A stretch of DNA of 64,000 nucleotides from Cyrtodaria siliqua. Its lineage: Eukaryota > Mollusca > Bivalvia > Adapedonta > Hiatellidae. The stretch spans positions 186,001-250,000 of the forward strand of contig JAWPHD010000126.1 of NCBI GenBank assembly GCA_037043455.1, read 5' to 3'. The notes under the pieces were generated by a model, which was not told where the DNA came from, searched no databases, and saw only the letters and a program-made list of their open reading frames with translations. The position numbers and the translations under genes are program-made. Positions 12,301 to 23,329 of the stretch are shown here, in pieces. Each line of letters begins with the position of its first letter. Positions within the stretch are counted from its first letter, which is position 1.

Positions 12301-15300
12301 GGAGAAATGAGGTAAATCTGAATTGCATAGCTGCACAATTATTGCCAGATAATTGATAAATACATTTACCTGTGGGTTAATTTACCTGTTCAAAGTTTTC
12401 TACATCATCAAATAAAATCTTATTCTCACTTTTCACAGATATTGCATTGTGTGAATTGTAAATATTTATTGTTGTGTATTGATTTCAATTTAAATAAACA
12501 TGTTTATGAAACAAAACATGGCCGTTGAGAACTTCAACTCTGAACACTTTATTCAGATCTGAGAATCACACGTCCTGAACATACATTCCAAGAGTTAAAC
12601 CGCTGTGCCGTGTTCTTAAAGAAAATACTAAGTCGTATTCCAGAACAGATATACGACAGAAAACAGTTCCTGGAAACAATAAAGTAAGTAGACCATTTAT
12701 GTGGGAGTTCTCTGAATATACACCAAAACTTTATAAAAGTAGTCATTTATTTGCCTTAATGTACTACCAATGTTTAATACCGGGCCACGGCTGCCATTAG
12801 ATGGTCTGTTTACCTCGGAATCTGGAGTTCAAGACTTACTGGCGTCACTGGGTTACTTTGGTGTGTCCTTAACCAAGACATGTCCTGAAGCCACGTCTGT
12901 TGGATGAGGATGTGAACAGGGATGTCTATACTCCAAGCATATTCATAACTTTCACATCTGGTCAACTTCCGGTAAGGTGAGATATTCAGTAGGTGAAAAT
13001 AAAGGTGTTTACTCGGACTTTATCCTCAAACTCTATATGAAAAATGAAAACATTAGACCATGATTTAAATTAAATGTATCCATATTGGTGTTTTAAAATC
13101 AAACAACACCAAAAGAAGATCCGTAGATGTACACAAAAAATAAAGCTTTTAATATAAGTATCACTACAAACTAGTTTTATAAAGGGCTAAAGTCAGTTGA
13201 GCACCAAAGATAAACACCGAGTTTACCCCCTACCAGAATGTGGAGGTCTTTTATTTTATTGATCACTGATTGGTCAAATTATTTTGATGATGTCATGTGA
13301 AAGTTATGAATTAACCCTGAACACACTACATATGTATAATGGACTGTTCTTTCTTTGGATTAAAACCATTCCATTTATGTGACAAAGAGTTACTCGCAGG
13401 CTGATCTGGGTTTACAATGGTCGCAAAGGCTATTACAGTCATTCTTATCGGGTTAGGGGTAAAAGTACCATAGGAATCTATTTGATAGGAAGAGGTATCC
13501 TTCCCCTCTGTCTGGGGCAGCGCAAAATGGGGCAGCTCAAAATAACCTAAATAAAGTGTTGCGGGCCATTGAACAATACATATATTAAAATTTATATGAC
13601 GCCGCTTAGAATGAAAGAGTATGAGTAGTTTAATAGCACTGCATGAGTGTCAATTCAGTACAGTTTACGTTTTATAAAACTGTAAAAATGCAATGACTAA
13701 ATAGGAACTTAAGCAGTTATGTATAATTTAAATTAAATGCATAAAAATTATACACTTTATTGACGTTTGTAAAGGAATTGTTTTAAACATATCTTTTTCT
13801 ATAGAGAAGCATTTTATTGCAGCCACTTTTTGTTGACATTTAGTATCTACCATGCCCAGAGTACTCGTGTTACAGCAAACTAGGAATGATAAGAGTACTT
13901 ATTACACAACTATATGGAGTTGTAAACTCTGTCAATACTCCTATTAAAACATTCATTTCTAAAGTATTTTTGCCATAAATGTTAAAGAAACTAACCCGCC
14001 AAATGTCGGCAAAATTGCGCTACAAAAATGTTTACCCAAACTCTATTCAGGTTATATAATAATGTATATGTGGCGATTAAAAGTATAGTTTTATTTGACG
14101 GATTCTTAAAATACCTGTAATTGAATATGCATAAAATGATTTGTGAGTTGGTAACTCTTAATTTGACGCTCTCTTAATTCGACGCTGCAGTTTTGGGGTT
14201 TGGCCTGGCTGGTTAAAGCCATTTATATTGTGTCTATAGAGGTTGGATTCTCAAAATATGTAAGTTATATATATTTTTATTCGTCTTCAGTAGGTTTTGA
14301 AACGATGAATATATGTTGTAAAATTTGGCTGTTGTTGGCGGGATAGATACTTTAAAGTATGCTGCATTTAACATTTTCAGAGAAATTGCCAGTGCTATAA
14401 AGTTGTTATTGGACGCAGTCAACAGAGTTATCAGTGAAGTTCCTTCTTCTGAAAATGGCAGCAAACAGGTGATTATGGGAGTTATCAATTTGATTTTGAT
14501 TTAATTGAATTTACATATTATAAAGTGGTTTCTTCATTTACACGTTAATGGGTTCCTCTGATTTCAAATAAATGGTCTCATCCATTCTCATATAAATGGA
14601 TGCCCCATTCTCACATTTATGCAAGTTGCTGTAACAATTTTGAACGGTTGTATTAGACATTACTTCCCATTGCTTTCTTTCTTGTATATAAATTGAATGT
14701 TGATATCTCTAAAACACCAACACCAGCTTTACTTGCTAATAATAACCAGAAACAAGAACACACAAAATCTGCAAGATACTAAGTTTTACAGGTTATTCAT
14801 TTCTTCATGCTTCAAAAAAGTGGCTTGCGTGGTCCAGTGGTAGAGTCTCGAGCTTGAGATCGAAGGGTCCTGGGTTCGACCCTCATCCACACCATGTACA
14901 TTGTGTCCTTAAGCAAGATACTTAACTCACATTGTTTAGTACTGGTTCCACTTAGGAAGCCAATGAGAGTGATTTGTATAAGCCTTAGGCTTGTTTCACA
15001 ATCATTGTAAAATAAATAGGTTAAAAAAAAAAATACAAACTTTTAACACACGATTTCTTACAGATACTTGAAGACAGAAAGAAAGAGTTTGTGAGATATT
15101 CCAAGAAATTCAGCAACACATTAAAGGACTTTTTCCGTGACACAAATCAGTAAGTTGCCGTCTTCTCCTCCGTTAAATATGCATACCCAGATAGTTTGTT
15201 GGTGAATTATTGCACGGCACCGTGTCACAGTGAGGTAGAATTTAGTTGTGTGGTTTGACAGAATTTTGTCTGATGCTTGGCATGTATCACACAAAAACAA

Positions 15301-18300
15301 ACTATTGTGAAACAATGAACATTTTGATATTGTAAATCTAGAGATTTGTGATGACCAGTAGGTCTTTACACCAATGGCAATAATTGCGTTAACTTTACCA
15401 TGAAGCTATCATCATTGTTGACAGGTGCAAGAAACAGCATTTCTTGTTCTATGCATGTCAAACAAACTCTGCCCATTTTTGAACTCTGAGACATACACAA
15501 ACATACTTGAAACAAGAAGAAGCATTTTGATACAATTCTTTATGGTAAAATAACCCCATTTATTTGCAATGGTGTATATTATGCAGTTATTCTAAGGTCA
15601 GAAATATTGCTATCCCTCTGTAAAGTTTTCTTTCAAATAAATCCAGTCTAGATGTCACAAGTTATGCACATATTTTAAATTTAACAGTTAAATAAGACCA
15701 GAACAGTTGCCTTGGATCAAATTTCAGAACTCTGAATTAATTTTATTAATAAGGCTTTTCTGTTTAAAAACATGTTTTTTTAAAGAAGCTATTCCATAGG
15801 TACTTTACCAAGGTTTTATTTTATAGCAAGGTGTACCACCGTGATCCCCGTATTTTTCACAGGTAATGTATGCCGCACATAAAGTTGGCATTGACTTAAT
15901 GTCATGAAATTTTAAATTTTTGTTCACACTGCCTTTTTATGCAGCTTATATCCATGACAAATCGAGGGCTCAGCGCAGAACTATTGTAGCTTTTTCTTCA
16001 TTTGTATATAGTTACAAAAGTTTTGCATTTATCCTTTGAAATGGAAGTGCCCATGGTTAAACTATTTGCAGATATGTTAAACCTTTTGCTTAGCATGTCA
16101 GGAAATAATATATACAACTTTTTTGTCATTTTTGCCATAAAAGTGCTGTAACTTTTGTCATGAATCATTTTATGTTTTTGCATTTTGAATCCTCGAGAAA
16201 ATGCATGTGGTGAATGAGGCTTATTTGGTAAAGGTTTTATCATGCAGATATATGCTTTTCGGCCTGGCAAAGGGTGACCTAATAAATTTTGTTTTATTCA
16301 GCAATAACTGATAAAGCAAAAGCAGGCGAAGTACTTGTGCGTTGGTTTTTGCGCACAAGTTGACCTATTTATGTGTCGATGTGCCGTAAAACACCATTCA
16401 TTCATTCATTGTTGTACAAAATGTTATCTGACGTCATTGAACGTCATGAATGAATAAAAAAACAAGATGGCTGCTTCCTAGTCAAGTGTAGCATTCTGTC
16501 TGATAGATAACACTAGTAAACCAAATAGACAATGAGGAGAAAATCTACACGATAAATAAAATAGTATGTCAGTGTCCTTTACAATTTAAAAACTTGGAAT
16601 AGCTCGGCAGAGCCTCGCCGTTCTCCTTTTCTTACCCTCACCTAATAAACTTGATATTAACCCGCTAAGCAGGACTATAATAATAACTCACAGTCTGATC
16701 AGGGTTTACAATGTCATGCTGCTGATCAGTCATTTTCCCAAAAACACCCCTTTGTCACATAAATGGAATGGTCTTAATTCAAAGAAAGAACAGTCCATTA
16801 TATATATGTAGCAGATAAGAGTTAAAAGGCACTGACATAGCAATCTCTATATAACAGGCATCATATATGGTCTGAGTATCACTACACTTTGGTGGATGTA
16901 ACTATATATCCTAAAACAATTGCTTTTAGAACGGCATGGCACCATTTGAAAAATAAGTTAACACTTATTCATACTGACTAACATACAGATATGGGATATT
17001 TATTTCATGCAATTTATTTCAGAAGTTGCTTATGGATATATTGACTGCATCTGGCATATATCATCTTTGTGCACATTTTTAATTACAACTTTACATAATT
17101 GTTTAACGACATACCATATTTTCTGCGACATACCATATGACCTACAACTCGAGACAGACAGTATGACATAAATATAACACGACACCCCATAGGTTGTCGA
17201 CCATACAGAAATGTGACACACAGGTAGAGAGAAGCACAAATTCAAGAATATTACATGTTAACCATGCTTGCTTTTTGTATCGCTTTTTCGAAGAAACGGG
17301 GAGACAAGAGATTATGTCGAAGACAGAAATGGGGAGACAAGTGATTATGTCGAAGACAGAAATGGGGAGACAAGTGATTATGTCGAAGACAGAAATGGGG
17401 AGACAAGTGATTATGTCGAAGACAGAAATGGGAAGACAAGTGATTATGTCGAAGACAGAAATGGGGAGACAAGTGATTATGTCGAAGACAGAAATGGGGA
17501 GACAAGTGATTATGTCGAAGACGATGATCTTTAGAGTTAATTATTGTGTTTTGCTCTGTTATGGAAGCACTAGATCAACCAAACATAGATCATATGGGAT
17601 GGTGGAACTCAGTGCAGGGCAGTTCCACAAATGACACTAACCTTTACATTTATAGGTCATTTACTTAGTCATTTGTTTCCATTAAATTTTTGCATTAAGT
17701 CTGTTTCTAGTAAAAATACACACTCTAAATCCGTCTAACTTGGAATCCTTGTTGTATATTGGGTAGGACAGCTCACTTTCACAGAGCAGTTCCACATATC
17801 GGAGCTGTAGGTCATTTTTGACTACAATGAGTACTTTACTCATCAGATTCAAAGTGTATGAGTAATAATGAACACGTGTACAGCGTAAAATACATTTTTA
17901 AATGATTCATGCTTCCAACATGGATGTGAATCTATTTAATATATTTTAAAAGAAACAACCATTCTGATTAAATGGATGTTAAGTAAAACGAAACGCTGTA
18001 TGCATGGCCTTTGTTCTTAATGTAAGACACATGTTTAGAACAATTTTCATCATGTAAAAATGAAATAAACTGTCCCACAGGATAATACATACAAATTTAA
18101 TACTCATGATATTTTAAAAAAAACATGAGTATTTGTAGTAACTTAATGGGTAAAAGATACTCAAAAGTTTAAAAAAAAAAAGTATGAGTAAAATACTCAA
18201 AAACTCAGTTTACAGCTCTGCACAAATGACTGCTTACAGTTCAACAAATGACTGTTCACATTTCAGCAAATGACTGTTCACATTTCAGCAAATGACTGTT

Positions 18301-19705
18301 CACAGTTCAACAGATGACTGCTCACACTTCGACACATGACTGTTCACAGTTCAACAAATGACAGTTCACAGTTCAACACATGACTGCTCACAGTTCAACA
18401 CATGACTTTTCACAGTTCAACAAATGATTGCTCATAGTTCAACAAATGACTTCTCAACAAATGACTTTGACTGTTACCAGTCTATTTAGATTTAAAAAAG
18501 TTTGTTAAGTTTTTGCATGAAGCTGTATTTCTCACAAACTTAAGCACTGGATTAACCCAACTTGATCATAGTTTTAAATTGGTTTGTACTTTTAAATGCA
18601 CAGCTGGTCCAGGGATGACCTTGAATTATACTATCGAATTCTGCATTTTTTCAAGTGTGGATATGTTAAAGACATAAATTATGATTCCGCAGAATTTGTG
18701 TCTGTGATTTTGTTGCATTATTCAATGCAAAATCACAAAGATTAGCATTATACATGATGTGTAAAATAATAAAATTAAAATTTAAGTTCATCCAGTATAA
18801 TAAACGGAGAAACACATTCAAACAATATAAGGCCCTGGTGGCAAGACACTTTCCTGAGCCTCGTCCATCAGATGGGGACGTAAACCAGTGTATCTTTCTC
18901 TCTCTCTTATTTTGCCTTAGCAGTTTTTCATTTTTTGTTAGAATAGATGTAGCTCATCAACTCGGTTTTATTTCTCTGGTATAGCTAAACTTGTGGCTAG
19001 ACTGGTAACCATCTGATCAAACATATCTGGAGATGAATTTAAGAAATAATAATCATGTTGATATATGGAGCAGAGTGTATATTGCAGGTATACATTGGTA
19101 CTATAGTGACTGCATCATCTGAACTTTTTATATTAATTTCTGCAGATGTTTGACTGGAGTAGGTCAAAAATCTTTCTCTGAAAAAAAGTCACTTTTCATG
19201 TCTGAAGTCATGTTTACCAATAAACAAACCAACAGAATATAATGTTTGTTACATTTCAGAAACCAGAGTGTGTTTATATCTAAAGGCATGTGTACTAAAT
19301 ACAAACTAACAGAACATTATGTTTGTTACATTTCAGAAACCAGTGTTTACAAATTTACAAACCAAAATAAAATAATCTTTGTTACATTTCAGAAACCGGA
19401 GTGTGTTTATATCTGAAGTTATATGTACTAATATACAAACCAAAATAACATAATGTGTGTTACATTTCAGAAACCAGTGTGTTTATATCTGAAGTCATGT
19501 GTACCAAATACAAACTAACAGAATATTATGTTTGTTACATTTCAGAAACCAGTGTGTTTATATCTGAAGTCATGTGTACCAAATACAAACTAACAGAATA
19601 TTATGTTTGTTACATTTCAGAAACCAGAGTGTGTTTCTAAGTGCCAACTACCTGACATACCAGACTAACCTGATTTTGCGTACAGTTAAACAGGAGTGTG
19701 GATAA
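9347..19705 (+). CDS. PDCD10: Programmed cell death protein 10 (CCM3), six coding exons
   Basis: Coding exons: 9347-9424, 11270-11450, 12557-12683, 14381-14468, 15064-15149 and 19621-19705. All introns are GT-AG and the phases join exactly to 214 residues plus stop; the human protein has 212. Conserved stretches seen are SQTLRAAF (exon 2), [10 protein letters not shown] and [15 protein letters not shown] (exon 3), [14 protein letters not shown] (exon 4), [12 protein letters not shown] (exon 5) and [16 protein letters not shown] (exon 6). In known PDCD10, the N-terminal helices dimerise and bind GCKIII kinases of STRIPAK, and the C-terminal FAT-homology bundle binds CCM2, striatin and paxillin. 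The start is the first ATG of the exon, one base after an AG acceptor, with a second ATG two codons on. AATAAA at 20199-20204 is a possible polyadenylation signal. Odd: the exon 2 donor and exon 6 acceptor regions are tandemly multiplied. Confidence 0.95.
10183..10520. mobile_element. TTAA-flanked MITE in PDCD10 intron 1
   Basis: Inverted termini AGTAGCTATCCCACCAACAAC and GTTGTTGGCGGGAGAGTGACT are bordered by TTAA at 10179-10182 and 10521-10524. It is the same family as 13,986-14,351, with fragments near 4.2 and 32.08 kb. Noncoding. Confidence 0.78.
10779..10932. mobile_element. Foldback repeat (inverted arms of ~70 bp)
   Basis: GAGATAACCATGCTAATATT and the following ~50 bp, including TTTCAATCTGGG and GGTTTTACGGTCTGAAATT, recur in reverse complement ending GGTTAATATCTC, with a ~10-bp loop. 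It lies in intron 1 of PDCD10, ~340 bp upstream of exon 2. An inserted foldback or MITE is likely. No clear target duplication. Confidence 0.75.
11398..11705 (+). repeat. Tandem multiplication of the PDCD10 exon 2 3' end and splice donor
   Basis: The last ~50 nt of exon 2 plus its donor (GATATCAGCGAAACAGTCC ... CCAGAATCAGAAG|GTAGGTGTAAG) recur three times just downstream in diverged form. The authentic donor is at 11451. Two copies keep a GT at the matching place (11536 GTACAT, 11626 GTAGGT). In the last copy the GT is lost (GAAGGAAGG, ~11700). Confidence 0.88.
11706..12556. other. PDCD10 intron 2 remainder
   Basis: Short ORFs only, with no conserved residues I recognise. No repeat family identified. 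Confidence 0.5.
12770..12985 (+). pseudogene. Unrecognised exon-like segment in PDCD10 intron 3
   Basis: A stretch with protein-like composition: an ATG at 12770 opens a frame containing [15 protein letters not shown] and [10 protein letters not shown], then a second frame containing [14 protein letters not shown]. They are offset by a frame change near 12,885, and a GTAAGG donor-like site follows at 12,971. I cannot place it in a family. It may be an exon-derived fragment or a transposon relic; it is not part of PDCD10. Confidence 0.25.
13455..13605 (+). mobile_element. SINE tail fragment
   Basis: CATAGGAATCTATTTGATAG, TATCCTTCCCCTCTGTCTGG and a degenerate GGCCATTGAACAATA end match the 3' half of the SINE at 24,653-24,960. 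It lies in PDCD10 intron 3. Confidence 0.6.
13986..14351. mobile_element. TTAA-flanked MITE ending just upstream of PDCD10 exon 4
   Basis: Inverted termini AGAAACTAACCCGCCAA and TTGGCGGGATAGATACT are bordered by TTAA (13982-13985 and 14352-14355). The right end lies 29 bp before the exon 4 acceptor junction, so the branch-point region of this intron probably lies in or next to the MITE. Confidence 0.75.
14821..15030 (+). mobile_element. tRNA-derived SINE in PDCD10 intron 4
   Basis: The tRNA-like head has a GGTCCAGTGGTAGAG A box and a GGGTTCGACCC B box. It is followed by the SINE segment TTGTGTCCTTAAGCAAGATA and an A-rich tail near 15,025. It ends ~35 bp before the exon 5 acceptor. Confidence 0.7.
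15150..17290. other. PDCD10 intron 5, proximal part; no gene seen
   Basis: No conserved frame. A degenerate repeat end with GTGCCGTAAAACACCATTCA lies at 16,380-16,410. The reading frames in this stretch show no recognisable domain. Confidence 0.45.
17300..17525. repeat. 33-bp minisatellite, about 7 copies
   Basis: Unit: GAAGACAGAAATGGGGAGAC followed by AAGTGATTATGTC, with very little variation (one GGGAAG unit). Since 33 is a multiple of 3 each frame repeats an 11-residue peptide, and frames on both strands stay open. It lies within PDCD10 intron 5. I see no evidence of coding use. Confidence 0.9.
18222..18470. repeat. 22-bp minisatellite, about 11 copies
   Basis: Diverged units of AGTTCAACAAATGACTGTTCAC, including ATTTCAGCAAATGACTGTTC variants. 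Within PDCD10 intron 5. Confidence 0.85.
18833..18895 (+). mobile_element. SINE central-domain fragment
   Basis: GGCAAGACACTTTCCTGAGC followed by CTCGTCCATCAGATGGGGAC and GTAAACC matches the conserved centre of the SINE at 24.65 kb. Head and tail are absent. Confidence 0.6.
19190..19625 (+). repeat. Tandem array carrying decoy PDCD10 exon 6 acceptors
   Basis: Units of ~75-78 bp (one of 56) each contain TTGTTACATTTCAG|AAACCAG, identical to the authentic acceptor and first bases of exon 6. Decoy AGs end at 19259, 19336, 19392, 19470 and 19545; the authentic one ends at 19620. Decoy units then read GTGTTTATATCTGAAGTCAT where the exon has GTGTTTCTAAGTGCC. From four of the five decoys the PDCD10 frame soon meets a stop. 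From 19260 it stays open for about 45 codons. Confidence 0.9.
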
Positions 19706-20364
19706 CAACGCCACCTACATTACATTCCAACATTATCTGTTTAGGCCAAGTTAACATGTTTCCTGGGTTCTCTATCTTTATTATGGTATTTTAAGGACTT
19801 AGGCAACAGTATTTTTGTTGCATATTTAGTCACAAACACTTTTCAAATATAATGAATATGTGAAAATATATATAACTATAGCTTGAAATGGTACAGAAAA
19901 AAAGTGTATAAATGAATTCAGAATTATGACAAATGTCAAAACTGAAATGCTTGTTTGTACAATAGCTTAGAATATCAAATGGGCTGTCAGAATATTCCAA
20001 ATACACATTTAAACTACTACATGCCTGGGAGGCAGAAACAAACTTTCAAAGCTAAATAACAGACTATATTATAAAACTTAAATGTTTTCTCAACTGATTG
20101 AATGGTACATTTTGTAACTAATAACATAATATATTATATATTTTTATTGAATCGGGATTAACAATAGTTTCAGTATATATATGACGGCATCAAGCCGGAA
20201 TAAATGTCAAAATGAATGGTGTACAATTATAAAGCAGAATCCTACCTAAATAGTTTGTATAACTTTCTAAGCTCACATAATGTGTAACCAAGGTGAGTCC
20301 ATGTTTACTGAATGAGCTAGTATGTTCAATATTAAATGAGGTTTTACTACTTAGACTTAAAAGG
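19706..20364 (+). other. PDCD10 3' untranslated/downstream region
   Basis: AT-rich and noncoding. AATAAA at 20199-20204 is a candidate poly(A) signal. The true transcript end cannot be fixed from sequence alone. Confidence 0.4.
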
Positions 20365-20690
20365 TACTGGAGCCAATCCAATCTAGAACTAATAAAGAGT
20401 TTAAAGGTGCTTAAGCCAGTCCAGTCTAGATATAATCAAAAGTTTAAAGGTGCTCGAGGCAATCCAATCTAGAACTAATCAAGAGTTTAAAGGTGCTTGA
20501 GGCAATCCAATCTAGAACTAATCAAGAGTTTAAAAGTGTTCGAGGCAATCCAATCTAGATATAATCAAGAGTTTAAAGGTGCTCAAGCTGCCCAATCTAG
20601 AAGTAATCAAGGGTTTAAAGATGCTCGAGGAATGATCAAGAGTTTAAAGATACTGAAGGCAATCCAATCATGAGTTGTTTAAATAGTCTG
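20365..20690. repeat. ~43-bp tandem repeat, about 7 copies
   Basis: Units of GGTGCTCGAGGCAATCCAAT followed by CTAGAACTAATCAAGAGTTTAAA with many substitutions; the last units are shortened. Confidence 0.85.
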
Positions 20691-22070
20691 GAGGAAATTA
20701 GGAAGAATTATGGATGCCATCTTAAAATAAAAATGAAAAACAAAATATGCTTGTTTTTACTATAAAATTTAGGCACTAAATTGGTCCTTGTGTTTCATCT
20801 GCTTAAGTTATTGTTTATTAATTCATGTGAGGCTTTAAGAAAAACTTATTTTGTGCTCAAGATGTGTTTAATGAAAAAATTCTTTGTCATTTGGACTCCC
20901 TAAATTAATTACAAAAGAACTTTATTACAAAAATTAGAATTAGTGCACACAATTTACTTTTTAAACCTTAATTACCACGTGAAAACAGACTTTGCACAAT
21001 ATGTAACCAAATTGAAGATGAAGTACATTTTATTATTTTATAACTTAGGAAAACGTTATTTAAACAGTTTAACATTAACATACCTGATCTGTGTACCAAC
21101 TCTTTATTTATCTTACTTGTTAAATGAATATCTTGTCTATATATGGAAGACACCTTTTGTATGCATTGGTTTTCTGAATAAAACTATTCTATTCTAATGA
21201 GTTGTATGCAAATGTATCTAATTTGCTGATAGCACAAATGAATAAATAAAGCGATATTTTTCATATTTCGAGAAGTTCATCTATTTATATATATAAACAT
21301 GCTCACTTCACAAGGAAGCAGTAATTTAACCTTGGGAACAATCTTAACCTGGGTCATTAAATGACATCCAAAACCCTCTAAGGTAATATGAGGTATTTTC
21401 AAGATCCTAGTGATTGTGAAGTGATCTCCCCTAGTTGTGCATCCCTGTGCGACGCCTGGCCGGGTGCCGATTTTTCATTACTTTACAGTTATAGTTTCAT
21501 CGGCACAAATACTGCCCTCGTCATTTTTTTCGCATATATTCGCAAGTCAGCCTTAAAAAAATACTGGACAAATATACTTACTCTGGAATAGGTCTCTCGT
21601 GGGTTTTACAGGTCACACGATGTAGGTACAAACAACTTATACTGCAGCGTTGTTTGGCATGTGCAACTTGGTGTTCTGCAGCGTTGTTGTTTTCATTATA
21701 ATGAAAGGTTACCATCCATGTTTGTGGACAACCCCTTCAGACCAATTCTGGACATAAGGACTGTTGCGAGGATCATATTATAAGCATTAGTTTTACTTGG
21801 TCTCAGATCTGTTATGCCTTTTTAAGTTTTGTAACTTTATGAACACTATTAAAATATGTATATATTGAAAAAACATGAAATTGTAATGGAGTGATTAAAG
21901 ATTATATATGTTATGCATTTGTTAAGAAGTATTCAGCTTTGTTTTCTTTTAAAACCCATGACCTACATCCTTAGTTGATTATAGGTAATCCTACATTTTC
22001 AACAAACATTACACCTAATAACAGAGCATTATTCTGGGGAACTTTCTTTAGTATTATTTACATTATATAC
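20691..22070. other. No gene recognised
   Basis: AT-rich intergenic sequence. Short ORFs at 20.9-21.2 and 21.4-21.6 kb show no domain, and I see no structured repeat. Confidence 0.45.
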
Positions 22071-22213
22071 AGATTATTTAACTGCTTGAGTCGATTATAG
22101 GGAAATCCTTCACAAGATGGCAGACGTGGTATACGCTCGTGAGTAAAAAACAAAACACGTCTACCATCTCATGAAGGATTTCCCTATAATCGAACCCAGC
22201 AGTTAAATAATCT
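22071..22213. mobile_element. Foldback element, 143 bp
   Basis: AGATTATTTAACTGCTTGAG and the following ~40 bp (GATTATAGGGAAATCCTTCA, CAAGATGGCAGACGTG) recur as the reverse complement ending AGTTAAATAATCT. The loop is ~20 bp. Noncoding, MITE-like. Confidence 0.8.
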
Positions 22214-22469
22214 ATTTATTGCATTTTAAATCAGTTCATGTGTGAGTTTAACCGAAATTTTCGGCGGATGACATTGACATCAGCAACACTTAATTGACGT
22301 CATGACTCAACGTCACAGTTATTTTTGTGTTCGGAGTTAGTTATTAATATTGAGTGATTATGAATATTCTCTCACTTAGAAATCCCAATATTCACCTATA
22401 GAAATGTCATAAATATCATTCATTGGGTAAAATAGTGTTTGCTTTTACAAATAAGCATTAGAAAGGGTG

Positions 22470-22500
22470 TAATAATAATAATAATAATAATAATAATTTC
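22470..22500. repeat. (TAA)n microsatellite
   Basis: About nine TAA units followed by TTTCTTTATTTAAC. Confidence 0.9.
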
Positions 22501-22916
22501 TTTATTTAACAAAGGTTAAAACACATTAAGTTATGCATATAAAATACAAACACATTTTCAATGTGGCCTTCGAACAATCATGCTATAACAGTTATAAAAA
22601 CATGCATACTCATGCGCACACACGCAAACATCCATATACACAACAATACTACAAATCCAACAAACACTCATTGGTTAATACGTTCATAATATTCTTAATT
22701 CATAATCAAGATATCCATAGTCTCATATATGAAGGATATTTAAGCAATTACATGCATACAGTGCCAGTTTCACTCAAGAAAAAAAAAAATCCAACCGACA
22801 TAATTATATAGTTTTTTGAAAAGAAATTGTTTTAAATCGTATTTATACGAATTAAAGCTATTGATGTATTTTTAGTTAATGGTGTGTTAAATGTAGCTTT
22901 GGCTCCCTACTAATTC

Positions 22917-23110
22917 GGGGCGTCTATGGCCGGATGGTTGGAGTCTGACTTTAAATCACTTGTCCCTCACCACTGGGTTCGAGCCGTCATGGGACCAGGA
23001 ATCTTTTTATGTGAGGAAGTAATCCAGCTGGCTTGCGGAATGTCCGTGGTTCTATTGGGATCACTCTTCGTCCTGCGTCTTCCATCCCGTGTTAACTTTT
23101 ACTTAAAACA
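22917..23110 (+). mobile_element. tRNA-Leu-derived SINE, 5' part
   Basis: A tRNA-Leu-like head (GGCGTCTATGGCCGGATGG ... ACTGGGTTCGAGCCGTCAT) with a long variable-arm region runs into ATGTGAGGAAGTAATCCAGC and TGGCTTGCGGAATGTCCGTG, a body also seen in part at 33.84 and 63.36 kb. The tail is lost or diverged. Confidence 0.65.
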
Positions 23111-23329
23111 ATTTCTTCATAGAACCATGCTTTGTCAATTTTGATTTTGACCAAACTTTACATGGATGTTCCTTAGATCAATGGTTTTCACATTTGCTAA
23201 AAAAAGGTTTATGCGACATCCAAGATGGCTGCTGTTACTAGAAAAGGTCAGTCCTTAAAAGATCTACTTCTCAAAAATCAAGGAAAACATTTCAACAGTT
23301 TTCTTTATTAATGGTCATGTTATTTTCGG

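Noticed and set aside
14821..14893. Functional tRNA gene
   Set aside because: The acceptor arms do not pair and a SINE body follows. The same reasoning applies to 22,917, 24,653, 37,398 and 38,626.
17300..17525. Repetitive protein gene from the 33-bp array
   Set aside because: Open frames in several phases on both strands, inside a PDCD10 intron, without splice or start support.
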